This document shows positions 1 through 9,374 of a DNA stretch of 17,240 nt, in pieces. The DNA comes from Willaertia magna (taxonomy: Eukaryota; Heterolobosea; Eutetramitea; Acrasida; Naegleriidae): contig CADWAF010000176.1 in the NCBI GenBank assembly GCA_902984215.1, forward strand, positions 1 to 17,240, given 5' to 3'. Under the pieces are notes generated by a model. It was given only the letters and a program-made list of their open reading frames with translations. It was not told the DNA's origin and made no database searches. Each line of letters begins with the position of its first letter. Within the stretch, counting starts at the first letter, position 1. The position numbers were made by a program, and so were the translations under genes.

Positions 1-1
1 A

Positions 2-223
2 CAACAACAACAAAATAATAAAAAAGAACATTTAATAAATAATAGATTTTTAAAGGATTTATGTGCTACAAAAATTTGTGGAAGAATGAATGAAGTTTGT
101 TGGGAAGTTTATTGTAGAATGTTATATGAAAGAGATCATCAATCGTCATCATCATTAATTATTGGAAATAGTGAAAATTGGATTAATAATTGTAAATATG
201 ATATACTTCATAGTGCTATTTAA
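2..223 (+). CDS. C-terminal end of an unidentified Gln/Asn-rich protein (partial)
   Basis: An open frame enters from the left edge and stops at TAA 221-223, giving the last 73 residues of a gene whose start lies outside the window. It begins with a run of four CAA Gln codons and Asn/Lys-rich sequence, then a less repetitive Cys-containing stretch with CATKICGRMNEVCWEVYCR, then a four-Ser run and a C-terminus ending HSAI. The codons use A/T third positions like the genes that follow. The stretch is free of stops and has mixed composition with two Trp and several Cys, which favours real coding sequence. I do not recognise the family. The Sec20-like gene starts 73 bases downstream on the same strand. 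Confidence 0.5.
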   Translation, partial: QQQQNNKKEHLINNRFLKDLCATKICGRMNEVCWEVYCRMLYERDHQSSSSLIIGNSENWINNCKYDILHSAI

Positions 224-296
224 CAATAAAGTCATTCATAAAGTACTTTTTGTAATTTATTATTAAAATAATAATAATTGTAACAAATAAAAAAAA

Positions 297-1205
297 ATGA
301 CAAGACAAGAGATTCAAACAAGTAAACATTTCGTTGAAGATATTGAACATTTAGAAGGAATGATTGAACAAGCAATTCTTTATATTCATAACACTAATCA
401 ATATATTAAAGATTTAGATCAATTAAATGTTGATATTAAATCAGCAATTAGAGAAATGGAATTAAAAATAGTTGAATTAGAAATTTATTTTGAAGAAGAA
501 CCTTTATTCTTAAAAGAAAGTAAAGAAGAAGAATTTAAAATGAAAATGTTAAATAAATTATCTGAAATTAGAAAAAGAATTTCAAATTTAAAAGTGAAAC
601 AAAGAAAAGCAAATCAAGTATATTCCACAAAGAAATTAAATTTATTAAGAAAACGTAATTTACTTTTAGCTAATAATGAATTAGAAGATGAAAATAAGAA
701 GAATAATAAATTAATAAGGAAAGGTAATCAATTAGTTACAAAACAATCTAAATTAGTAACACAATCATTATTAAGAACTAAATCAATAATTGAAACAAAT
801 ATTGAAAGAACATCTACTTCAATGGATAAATTAAATGAATCATCTTCTATTTTTCAAAATACATTATCTATACATGATGAATATCAAGATAAAGTATTAC
901 AAAGTAAGAAATTAATTAATGATTTAAAATGGAAAGAAAGAAGAGATAATTTAGTTACTTTAATTTGTTTTTTATTTTTTATTTTTGTTGTTTTATATGT
1001 TTTTAATCATAGAATACCAATATTTTCAATTTTATTTTATTTTATTAAATTATTCTTTTCTTTTTTTTACATGATATTCACTTTTATTTTTGGAAGTAAT
1101 ACAATGATGAATGATCATGTTATGAATAATAATAACATTACAAATATGAATCATAATATGAGTGTTAATTTTAATAATAGTGACACTACAAAAAAATATT
1201 TGTAA
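297..1205 (+). CDS. SEC20: Sec20/BNIP1-like Qb-SNARE, tail-anchored membrane protein
   Basis: The 302-residue protein is mostly charged helix: coiled-coil-like residues 10-150, then a SNARE-like heptad region at about 155-216 (SLLRTKSIIETNIERTS, LNESSSIF, SKKLINDLKWKERRDNL). A hydrophobic segment at 219-236 follows (LVTLICFLFFIFVVLYVF) and a second at 241-266. The order SNARE helix, basic patch, membrane span ending in an Arg-Ile pair is the layout of Sec20, an ER Qb-SNARE for Golgi-to-ER retrograde vesicle fusion; this is family knowledge. The second hydrophobic stretch and the Asn/Met-rich tail are unusual for a tail anchor. The start ATG follows an A-run (aaaaaaaATG), as elsewhere here. 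The stop is TAA. Other Q-SNAREs with the same layout are possible, so the family is more secure than the exact orthologue. Confidence 0.72.
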   Translation: MTRQEIQTSKHFVEDIEHLEGMIEQAILYIHNTNQYIKDLDQLNVDIKSAIREMELKIVELEIYFEEEPLFLKESKEEEFKMKMLNKLSEIRKRISNLKVKQRKANQVYSTKKLNLLRKRNLLLANNELEDENKKNNKLIRKGNQLVTKQSKLVTQSLLRTKSIIETNIERTSTSMDKLNESSSIFQNTLSIHDEYQDKVLQSKKLINDLKWKERRDNLVTLICFLFFIFVVLYVFNHRIPIFSILFYFIKLFFSFFYMIFTFIFGSNTMMNDHVMNNNNITNMNHNMSVNFNNSDTTKKYL

Positions 1206-1374
1206 GAAAAACATTTTACTGTAAATAAAAATAAGCTTTTTGGAAAGGAAATTGATTTTTATCATTAGTCAGTAAAATACTCGTTATTTCGAAACAACGA
1301 TATTTTCTCTAATTTGGAAGGGTGATAGGGTATACTTGCAAACATTATAATTTTTACCTTAAAAAAAAAGGGTA

Positions 1375-2124
1375 ATGGGGTCTTCTGCTTCAAAAACAAG
1401 GAAAGTGAAATCGCAGTCGAATAGTTTGGTGTTTTATTCTAATGATATAGAGAAGCCTAATCCGCAAGTTTATTATCAAAATTTTACTAAAGTGAAGTCG
1501 GAAGCTAAATTAAAGAGAAATAATAGTTTAAGTTTAGGATTTGATGAATTAAAGGAACCTACCTTAAGTGAGGGCAGAGAGTTTTTATTTAAAAACTATT
1601 ATTCAATTCTTGTTTGGAGTGAAGAAATGATATTAGGAATAGATATTATAGACTATCAACACCAAAGATTAGTAATACTAATTAACCAATTAAATGCCTC
1701 GATTTATATACCTCCAAGTAGATTCAATGAAATGTTTCCTAACACGGATAGGACCACCTTAATAAGAAATATATTTAATCAAATTTTACAATTTACAGAT
1801 TATTCCTTTTTTACACAGGAATATATAATGGAGAGTTGCGAGTACCCTGAAGAAGAAAGTCATTACTTTAAACATTACCAATTTACTAACAAGGTAGTTC
1901 AATTAAAGAAGAGTTTAGAAGAAACAAGAAATCCAATGCCAGTAGCCAAACAAATGATACGATTACTGGTGGATTGGTTTGAAAATCATACCTTAAGAGA
2001 TGACAGACAGTTATGTACCTTCTTAAGGTTTCAGGTTGGAGAAAGAAAATTAAATGAAATTGTTGACATGTTTAAGGAGATGAGAAAAGTGAGGAATAAT
2101 AGTTACAATTTATTAATGGTTTAA
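1375..2124 (+). CDS. Hemerythrin-domain protein with N-myristoylation signal and two altered iron ligands
   Basis: The protein has 249 residues. The N-terminus MGSSASK fits the eukaryotic N-myristoylation consensus (Gly2, Ser6, Lys7), so membrane attachment is inferred. A four-helix hemerythrin-like domain spans about 78-220: W81, then GIDIIDYQHQ (H96), the second-helix block FTDYSFFTQEYIMESCEYP, H163-x3-H167, and H205-x4-D210. Hemerythrins bind O2 at a di-iron site with five His, one Glu and one Asp. Here H96, H163, H167, H205 and D210 are kept, but the positions that normally carry the second-helix His and Glu are Ser144 and Gln148. A canonical di-iron site is therefore unlikely; it may bind one metal or serve as a sensor or scaffold. 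It converges with the CLC gene, with only four bases between the stops. Confidence 0.85.
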   Translation: MGSSASKTRKVKSQSNSLVFYSNDIEKPNPQVYYQNFTKVKSEAKLKRNNSLSLGFDELKEPTLSEGREFLFKNYYSILVWSEEMILGIDIIDYQHQRLVILINQLNASIYIPPSRFNEMFPNTDRTTLIRNIFNQILQFTDYSFFTQEYIMESCEYPEEESHYFKHYQFTNKVVQLKKSLEETRNPMPVAKQMIRLLVDWFENHTLRDDRQLCTFLRFQVGERKLNEIVDMFKEMRKVRNNSYNLLMV

Positions 2125-2128
2125 ATAA

Positions 2129-4474
2129 TTAACGTTTGAATTTACTATTTCTATCGGCTATTTGCTTGATGAGTACTTCACGATGCAATTGACCGATAAG
2201 TCTTCCCATCCAAACAACAAATACGTCGTCTAATCTTAATTGGGAGAAAAGTAAGTGAGCAATGATAGCTGGAGTATCTTCTGCAATAGCAATTTGACAG
2301 GTATCATAGTCAAGAATAATTTGTTCTCTCTTTCTTCTAGCATACTCAGTATCCTCTAGCTCAATAGAATTAATAGAAGAACTTCTAGATAAATTATTAG
2401 TGCTGTTTGAACCCTCATCTGTCTCTACAGTATGACTTGCAGTTGTCCAATATGTTTGTTTTGAAGAATCTCTATTAATGTTTAAATCAGCCATTATAAG
2501 TTCCTTCTTTAATTCATAAAGTTCTTGTAATTTCTTTAAAGAAATAGTTCCTAATAAAAATAGATCTGTTTTTGAATTAACAATAGGGAATGTTTTTGGT
2601 AAAACCTTTCTCTTTTCAAAAATGTTTTTTAACTCTTGGAAAGTAGTATTTTCTTCAAGTACTACTAGAGTATCAACATAATTCATAATATCTTTAACTC
2701 TCAAATCTTCAGAGTCTGTTTGCGTTTCCAAAATTGCTGGCCAACCACGAATCTTAATGATAGAATCATAAATTGAATAATATAATGCTCTCGAAATTTT
2801 AACAGAAATAATTGCTGCCATTAAACTTGGTAAATAAACACCTATTCCAGCAACTTCTAATAAAATAAAAACAGTACTAAATGCTTGAGTGGATGATGCA
2901 GTCAATGCAACAGCACCTACAACAGCATAACCACCAGCATTCACTGGTACTCCATTTCCAAATCCATTAGGGAATACGAAGGCAACAAATTCACCCCAAA
3001 GTCTACCACACCCAGCACCCATAACTAAAAGAGGAACATAAATACCGGCTGGCATAGGTAATGAAACTGTTAATGTAGAAACAATAATACGAATTAATAC
3101 AAATAATGTCAAATTCTTAAATAATTCAGCATTATAACTATCAACATTCGTCCATTCTCCCTTTGCACCATTACCAGGTAAAAGAGGTTTAGATAAGAAT
3201 AAATCTTCAACTGTTTTGCTAACTTCTAGTGACATAAATTTACCAATGAAATAAGGGAATGTCACAATGCTTGTTACAATACAAATAAAAACAGCCCATA
3301 AAAACTTATTTTGTAAAGGTACTAAATATTTCTTTCCAAATAATTTACCAAACTTAAAAGGTCCTAAATAATAATTTCCAATCTTATCTCTTAATAATAA
3401 CATTTTCTCATTAATAAATGTAAATAACACACCAAGAAATCCCATCACCACACCTAACATTGCATAAGGAATTAAATCAGGAATTGTATAACTAGGTACA
3501 TTAAAATAAACAATCCAATTAGGTAAAATATATAATGATCTATCAACAGCACAATGTAATAAACGAGAAGTGAAGGCAGCGAATACAGCAACATAAAAAC
3601 TCTTTAAATAATTTCTTAAACTGTAATAAGTACCAACTGCTTCTAAAGCTAAATAAATAATTAATTAAAGAAATAAAAAAAAACATACCAAAATAGCCTT
3701 GACTGGAGGAATACCACTTCCTTCAGCTGCAGGTGAAATTAAAGCAGTCATTAATAAAGCAAAAACAACAAAAATTAAATTATAAATTATCCATAAAAAC
3801 ATTTGTAAAGCAATAATATTTGAAGGACTACTTTTATCATTTCCAAAATTATCAATCATTTGTAATCTTCCTTTAAAAATATATTCAACTAACATATCAT
3901 GTGAAAAAGCAATAAATCCACCAATTAAACCAAGTATTGATAAATATGTCCAAACAAATCTTTGTTCTGAAATCCATTTAAATAAAGCAGGTGCACCTGA
4001 ATTTGTATTTTCTTGAGCTTCTTTTATTTGTTGTTCAACTGTTGTAGCATCTTTAAGTGTTTTTAAAATATTTAGAGTTGATGCTGTTTCAAAGGAAACG
4101 GAGTGGGAAAGGGAGAGTTGATTATTATTGTTATTATTATTAGGTTGATGTTTAGTATTGTCAAAATATTCTTGATTTAAAGTGATGTTTGCTCCTTCAA
4201 TTGTTGTTGGTTTAGAGAAAGGTTCTGTATGATAACCTTTAGTTGAAGAACTATCCGAATAATCATGTATTTCTATATCGTTTTCATTATCAATAACAGT
4301 TACTCCATGAAAGTGAGTTGGAGAAGATGGATGATTCATACTAAATTCTTCATCATTTCCTCTTCCTAATGTAAAAGAGTCATTACCAGTATTATCCATT
4401 CCTGTATTTTCATATTGCCGATTATTGTTGTTGACAGAGTTGAAATTACTCTGTTTATTGTTATCGTATTGCAT
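2129..4474 (-). CDS. CLC-type chloride channel/transporter with CBS domains; central exon missing
   Basis: It is read on the minus strand as two blocks: 4474-3689 (262 codons) and 3648-2129. Block 1 has a long Asn/Ser-rich cytosolic N-terminus, including an Asn run, then membrane helices and the first CLC selectivity motif GSGIPPVKAIL. Block 2 begins ALEAVGTYYSLRNYLKSFY, which in CLC proteins lies after the GKEGP motif and helices F-I. It then has the third motif region (MPAGIYVPLLVMGAG) and two C-terminal CBS domains (LRVKDIMNYVDTLVVL and the region ending LHREVLIKQIADRN). CLC proteins are dimeric Cl- channels or Cl-/H+ exchangers of plasma or vesicle membranes. The roughly 60-75 residues normally carrying GKEGP are absent, so the gene as written cannot form a normal pore. 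The stop is TAA at 2129-2131. Confidence 0.85.
3649..3688 (-). other. 40-base intron-like junction with incompatible reading phases
   Basis: On the minus strand the sequence runs from GTATGT through a T-rich tract to TTATTTAG, a classical GT...AG boundary pair. The upstream exon ends in phase 0 after GSGIPPVKAIL. The downstream exon needs phase 1 (one carried base, then CT TTA GAA, giving A-L-E-A-V-G). Simple removal of these 40 bases puts a TAG two codons later. The simplest reading is that the donor of one intron and the acceptor of another have been joined, with a middle exon lost between them. Confidence 0.6.
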
Positions 4475-4717
4475 TTTTTTAAATTTTTTTTTTGATGTTA
4501 ATTTTCTTTCGTTGTTGGCAATAAAGGAATTGAGGACTTGTAAGGGAGGTTCTTTTAAATTGGGCGAGTAGATTTGGTGATTAAAGACTTGGGTGATGAA
4601 GTTGTTGGTTTTTGGCGTTTTAAAACAATGGAATTTTATCTAAATTGTATAATAAAGGAACAAACAATGGTAGATAGCAATTATATAAAACATGTTACAA
4701 TAGAGTTTATGAATAAT
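4475..4717. other. Intergenic stretch upstream of the CLC gene
   Basis: This 243-base spacer lies between the start of the minus-strand CLC gene and the stop of the minus-strand FAH-fusion gene. An A/T-homopolymer tract borders the CLC ATG. A 60-codon plus-strand frame that overlaps it has no recognisable features. I see no tRNA or other RNA gene. It presumably holds the CLC promoter. Confidence 0.4.
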
Positions 4718-7396
4718 TTAAGCCAATTGAGTGTTGTATTTTGGAAAAACAGCTAAAGAATATTTAGGATTGACATTGCCAGCTAAATAAAATCCTTCTT
4801 TTTCTTCACAGTTAGAATGGCATTCTTCCAAAATGTATTCACCTTTATCACTCTTAACAATTTGAGTTTCAACAATTTCACTTATTTTAGAAAAATTATC
4901 ACCCTTTTCATCGTAAATTACTTTTACAATATTTCCATTTGTCAAATCTAATTGAATAGCAAGTCCAAGTTTCTTTCTTATCAACTTTATAAAATCAAAT
5001 ACAGAAAGAACTTTACTTGCAAATTTACCAATAAAAGGATATCTATAGGCCAATTCTAAAAATGGTAGTCTTGGCTCGGCACATGCGATTAGAAGTAATG
5101 AATTATTCTTTTCTTTTGTTAATGAAAGATTATCTGGGATGCATCTTAAATTATCTAAAGAAATATAAGAAACATTTCCTGAATTCAAATCATATTTGAC
5201 AATTCTGAATCGGGTTGTCTCAGCAATATATATGTTTTCTCCATCTTGAACAACACCATTTGCAAAATGTAAATTATCCAATTTCTTTTCTACCTCACCA
5301 GTTAGTAAATTAATTTTATAAAAAGCACCATTTGCGCCACCATCTAAAATTTCAGACATGTGTTCGTAACGTCCAAACTTGTTACTACTTGAAGTGACAT
5401 AAAGGATGCTATCATTGTGCGATAATACAATAGAATTTGCAAATGGTATTTCTGCTATTCTTTTAACAACTAAATCATTTGCAATGATGTCTGAGTTATT
5501 GATGAATATTCCTTCATTGCTCCTTGAATTAACTTTTAATACACCAAAGGTAGAATCAGCAATATAGAGATTACCTTTTTGATCAAATTTTAGTTGTAGA
5601 ACCCTTCCACATTGTTTTTCCATTTCTTTATCTCTCTTTTGACATTCTTCTAAGGTTGGAATATTTTCATCTTTCCACAAAACTGTTCTTACAACCAGGT
5701 CTATCTTATCATCAAATTTTAAATCTCTGCTGGTCTTTCCACTTAATTTTATTCTTCTAATCGTGCCATCATACAAACCACTGTATATGTAGCCATTACG
5801 AAGAATGACAGATTCTGGAGATTGGAATTGCTTTTTAAGGTTGCAAGGCAGCTTTAAAGAACGATGTATAAAGTGTACAGGTGCTTCTACGTCATAAACT
5901 GACTTATACAAAGGAGAAGGAGCATTATAATATTGGGTTTCTACCTTAGTTGGTAAATAAGAGAAGAATCCTATCAATAAAGAAAGGAAGAAAACAATGT
6001 AAAATAGAAATGTAAGCAGCCAAGATTTTGTTTCTGAGTTCTTCTTACTTCTTCTCCATTCTTTTAGTTCTTCCTTTTTTCCAATCTTATTAGTTAAATT
6101 TCCAAATGGTTCCATTTGTAAAGTTACTACATCTTCCTCTTTCAACGACACTCCAGTCTCTATACCAGCCAAGTTTGGAATAGTTCCACTACCAATTACT
6201 TCACCAGGATATAAGGCTTCACATCTACTCATATAAGCAATGGTTTCATCAAATGTGTAATACGAAGAATTAGGGTCGTTCTTCTTATTCATTGTAGTTT
6301 TTTCACTTTGTAAAATTTTGTTTCCATTAACATATACCTTTCCAACCATACCTTTATCTGTAAAATATTCTTCCATTTCATCAGGTGTGACAATAACATT
6401 ACCAATTGATGTTCCAAAACTTTTACATTTATATGGTCCAAATCTGTCCTTTACCATTTCATTCATTTGATTTGTTCTATCAGAAAAATCATTTAATAAA
6501 ACGTATCCACCAACAGCCTTCTTAGCTTCTTCATAACTTGCATTTCTAATCTTCTTAATAAGAATAGCACCAACCTCCAATTCAAAATCTAAATATTTAG
6601 TGAAAGCAGGATAACTCAAAGTTTCTTGATCTCCAATAAATGTTAAAGGATTTCCTATATAATAAAAAGGATGATCATAAAATCCTGCAGAAGGCTTAAC
6701 TAAAGGAAAAGTTAATCTCGGAAAGATATTTTCATATGGAAAAACAATTGAATAATAAACCAAAGGCATATTCTCTTTCAACAAGCCTCTTGCAACTTGT
6801 ACATTATGTTTCTCCCATAAGCTTGCATCCCTAAAAAAAGTAGGTCTAAGAAACTCATTTTTAAAGCCTTTATCTTCTAAATCTAAAGAACTTGTTGAGG
6901 AGATGGTTGGGGAAAGAGAGAAAGAAGGTTTTCTTTTTGAGCTAGTGGAACCACTTGTTATTGTTGGGGTAGTTGGGGTTGAAGATTCAAAAAGAGAAAA
7001 GTTATTGGTGGAAGGAGAAGTGGCTAATTGGTAAGCTTTTTTAGGTTGTTCTTCAAATTCATTATTGTAGACAGTGTTTGGTAAAAACATATTTTCACCT
7101 TGATTTTTTCTGATTAAATCTTTTAATTGTAAATTTATATCACTATCATTTAAAAACAATCCAGAAATTTCGTTTGCATTATGTTGATATAAAGTTAAAA
7201 AAGAAATTAAATTATTTAATTCTTCTTTTTTAATATTTCTTAATAAATTATAAATATTTTGATGATTTTCATGATAATTAATATCTTGTAAATATGACAA
7301 AAATTCTTGTATGATTATCCATCTTTCTGTTTTTTCGTGAAAATAACAGAGAAAGACATTTTGATCGCTTGTCCTCTTGATCAATTTTAATTTCAT
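4718..7396 (-). CDS. Fusion: FAH-family hydrolase domain + transmembrane anchor + strictosidine-synthase/APMAP-like beta-propeller
   Basis: The product has 892 residues in one uninterrupted frame. Residues 1-190 are a poorly recognisable N-terminus with a Ser/Thr-rich linker. Residues about 200-437 form a fumarylacetoacetate-hydrolase (FAH) domain, including DHPFYYIGNP, the acidic metal-binding motif LDFELEVGAIL (E272, E274), LLNDFSDRTNQ (D303), RFGPYKCKSFGTSIG, and YPGEVIGSGTIPN near its end. Fumarylacetoacetase itself hydrolyses fumarylacetoacetate in tyrosine breakdown, but the wider family acts on many acylpyruvates, so the substrate is unknown. Residues 459-481 are a single membrane span (LLTFLFYIVFFLSLLIGFF). 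The rest resembles the APMAP/strictosidine-synthase-like six-bladed propeller: ESVILRNGYIYSGLYDGTI, LQLKFDQKGNLYIADSTFGVL, FANGVVQDGENIYIAETTRFR. Known APMAP-like proteins are type II membrane proteins with arylesterase-like activity. A missed intron or stop between two genes was considered, but the frame is open throughout. The stop is TAA. Confidence 0.85.
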   Translation of the reverse strand: MKLKLIKRTSDQNVFLCYFHEKTERWIIIQEFLSYLQDINYHENHQNIYNLLRNIKKEELNNLISFLTLYQHNANEISGLFLNDSDINLQLKDLIRKNQGENMFLPNTVYNNEFEEQPKKAYQLATSPSTNNFSLFESSTPTTPTITSGSTSSKRKPSFSLSPTISSTSSLDLEDKGFKNEFLRPTFFRDASLWEKHNVQVARGLLKENMPLVYYSIVFPYENIFPRLTFPLVKPSAGFYDHPFYYIGNPLTFIGDQETLSYPAFTKYLDFELEVGAILIKKIRNASYEEAKKAVGGYVLLNDFSDRTNQMNEMVKDRFGPYKCKSFGTSIGNVIVTPDEMEEYFTDKGMVGKVYVNGNKILQSEKTTMNKKNDPNSSYYTFDETIAYMSRCEALYPGEVIGSGTIPNLAGIETGVSLKEEDVVTLQMEPFGNLTNKIGKKEELKEWRRSKKNSETKSWLLTFLFYIVFFLSLLIGFFSYLPTKVETQYYNAPSPLYKSVYDVEAPVHFIHRSLKLPCNLKKQFQSPESVILRNGYIYSGLYDGTIRRIKLSGKTSRDLKFDDKIDLVVRTVLWKDENIPTLEECQKRDKEMEKQCGRVLQLKFDQKGNLYIADSTFGVLKVNSRSNEGIFINNSDIIANDLVVKRIAEIPFANSIVLSHNDSILYVTSSSNKFGRYEHMSEILDGGANGAFYKINLLTGEVEKKLDNLHFANGVVQDGENIYIAETTRFRIVKYDLNSGNVSYISLDNLRCIPDNLSLTKEKNNSLLLIACAEPRLPFLELAYRYPFIGKFASKVLSVFDFIKLIRKKLGLAIQLDLTNGNIVKVIYDEKGDNFSKISEIVETQIVKSDKGEYILEECHSNCEEKEGFYLAGNVNPKYSLAVFPKYNTQLA

Positions 7397-7694
7397 TTTT
7401 TTTAATTTTTTTAAAAATTTTATTTTGAAGCCTTAATTTATCAAGTTGACCATCTTGTGTGAACCATCTTGGAAGAAACAAAAAAATTTATTGATAAGTT
7501 TCAAGGCATCCTTGCTTGACAGTCTAAAACTAGGCCATGGAAAATTTGGCGCTGTATATTCAACAAGATTGTGTAAACTTGTTTTAATGTCTAATTTTTT
7601 GCAATTCCTCTTCCCACAAAACCTTACCGTTAAACGTTGTTTGCTTTAAATTTGTTGAAGGCAAAAATCTCGAAAAAAAAAAGTTCAAAAACAA
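7397..7694. promoter_or_regulatory. Divergent intergenic region between the FAH-fusion gene and the PIP-box gene
   Basis: This 298-base spacer lies between two divergently transcribed starts and so should carry both promoters. Homopolymer A/T tracts flank both ATGs. It is more GC-rich than the other spacers and contains a short plus-strand open frame in which LGHGKFGAVYS (about 7527-7560) looks like a protein-kinase glycine loop. I see no RNA gene. Confidence 0.4.
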
Positions 7695-9374
7695 ATGAAA
7701 AGAAAGTCCTGCACTGTTAATGATGCATATAGTGGAAGTAGTAGTAATAAAATTTTAGATTCAAAGAAAAGAAAGGAACAACAAATTATTGTTGACTTAA
7801 CAGAGACAAATCCACATCAATTTAATCTTACAATTGATTCTGATACTGGAATAATAGATGATTTACAATTAAATATTAAAACTAATAAAATTGTAAAACA
7901 AAAGTCTATTACGTCATTCTTTCAAAGGAAAGTGATAACTGAATTACAATCAGTTAATCAAAATATAGATTACAATACTAAAATAATAGAAGCACCTATT
8001 CCAGAATGGTTTTATATGAAAACAGCAACTCTTTCCAAAGAGGATTTATCATTAATTAAAGGAAATACCTTTTACAAAAAAGGAAATAAAGAAAATAGTA
8101 TTGTAAACTTTACAAAAGATCAATTTGAAACAAATATTAAAAGTCCAGATAAATTACTATCACTTTCTTTACAAATTAATTTTAACATAAAAGAAAATAA
8201 ACCAACATGTAAATTATTATCTTTAACTAACCAAATGTCTAAAAAGTCAAATATCATTACAATACAAAACAAAAATATTTATTTATCACTTTCGTTTATT
8301 AAATCTTTATTACAAAAAACTGTACGTTTAGGATATGTATCAAGTGCCGTAAAGATTTCTAAAATTTTTATTTATCAATTTTCTTGGATTGAATTTTTAA
8401 GGAGATTACAAGTTATAATTGTTGAAGATGCTATTTTACATCCATTATTTCATTTAATTAATTATTGGATGCTTTATTATACAAAACGTGACGAAAAATC
8501 TGTACCTTTACAATTTATTGAGATATCTTTACAAATTGTGGCTGATATTACAAATTGCAAGTTAAGAGAATTGTTAAGTTTTGGTGACGAAATTGAAAGT
8601 GTTGATAATTTATTTACAAATACAAATAAACAATTATCAGAATGTGAATTGTGTTTAATTCGTTCATTATTGATACGTTCTTATTTTGGAGGTTTGAAAG
8701 GTGACGTAAAATTGTTACAAAATCAAGCAACATTATGGTATTTAAGATTTACAAATAAAATAGATTTACCAAACAGTTTAGATATTTCAAATTTGGAGTT
8801 TGATAGATTGGAAATTCCAAAATATTTCAAAAATTTATTAAATGAAAAGGTTTTTAATGAAGGTTCTTATTGGTTTAAATATTTATTGTATGTATATTAT
8901 GGGAAAGACAGTAGCTTTAGGAATTGTGAAGAAGAATATCAAAAGTATAGAAATGGTATTAATTTGAATGAAATTGCAACGCATTTTGTATGTGACGATA
9001 TTGTATTAAGCTCAATAGATTTTCATTGTTTTCCAGAACTAGTAAATTATTGTGTGGAATATTTACAACAATCATTACAAACTATTAACCAGGAATTATA
9101 TAGATATTTTGAAAAAATAACATTAGAAGAGAAGGAAGCTATAATAAGGGGGATTGTTTGGCATAAACGTTCTAAATTAAATGTGAGGGATTTGATGGCG
9201 ACAAAGAAGATAATAAGTACTGACACTGATAGCACTAGTGACGAAGATATATCTAAAGTTGATTGGAAGGATATTGAATGGGACAATTGTTTGAATTTAA
9301 ATCAAAAAGCAATTTGGAAAGTGTTGAGTGATGAAATGAACAGGTTGTACGTGAAGACTTTGCAAACCAAATAA
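7695..9374 (+). CDS. Nuclear protein with a PCNA-interacting (PIP) box, family unknown
   Basis: The 559-residue protein starts at ATG 7695 after an A-rich leader and ends at TAA. The N-terminus is basic with an NLS-like SKKRKEQ (about 23-29). It is followed by a perfect PIP box, QKSITSFF (residues 69-76; consensus Q-x-x-[hydrophobic]-x-x-[aromatic]-[aromatic]), inside KQKSITSFFQRK. PIP boxes bind the sliding clamp PCNA, so a role in DNA replication, repair or chromatin assembly is inferred. The rest, about 100-500, looks alpha-helical (WIEFLRRLQVIIVEDAILHP, LSECELCLIRSLLIRSYFGG). Near the C-terminus is an acidic Ser/Thr/Asp patch (STDTDSTSDEDISK), a plausible phosphorylation site. I do not recognise a catalytic domain or the family. 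It is the last gene before the region rich in interrupted frames. Confidence 0.75.
   Translation: MKRKSCTVNDAYSGSSSNKILDSKKRKEQQIIVDLTETNPHQFNLTIDSDTGIIDDLQLNIKTNKIVKQKSITSFFQRKVITELQSVNQNIDYNTKIIEAPIPEWFYMKTATLSKEDLSLIKGNTFYKKGNKENSIVNFTKDQFETNIKSPDKLLSLSLQINFNIKENKPTCKLLSLTNQMSKKSNIITIQNKNIYLSLSFIKSLLQKTVRLGYVSSAVKISKIFIYQFSWIEFLRRLQVIIVEDAILHPLFHLINYWMLYYTKRDEKSVPLQFIEISLQIVADITNCKLRELLSFGDEIESVDNLFTNTNKQLSECELCLIRSLLIRSYFGGLKGDVKLLQNQATLWYLRFTNKIDLPNSLDISNLEFDRLEIPKYFKNLLNEKVFNEGSYWFKYLLYVYYGKDSSFRNCEEEYQKYRNGINLNEIATHFVCDDIVLSSIDFHCFPELVNYCVEYLQQSLQTINQELYRYFEKITLEEKEAIIRGIVWHKRSKLNVRDLMATKKIISTDTDSTSDEDISKVDWKDIEWDNCLNLNQKAIWKVLSDEMNRLYVKTLQTK

Noticed and set aside
1050..1265. Minus-strand open frame opposite the end of the Sec20-like gene
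   Set aside because: It is antisense to a convincing coding region, with low-complexity Ile/His/Phe content and no family features.
4574..4756. 60-codon plus-strand frame overlapping the end of the FAH-fusion gene
   Set aside because: It lies mainly in a promoter-size spacer and overlaps the 3' end of a solid minus-strand gene; there are no motifs.
7695..7790. PIP-box protein N-terminus (GSSSNKILDSKKRK) as another copy of the shared leader
   Set aside because: It has Ser and Lys runs but lacks the V/I-D-D-R/K core and the DNA-level match.
9047..9286. Minus-strand frame inside the PIP-box gene
   Set aside because: It is a shadow of the plus-strand coding sequence, without its own start context or motifs.
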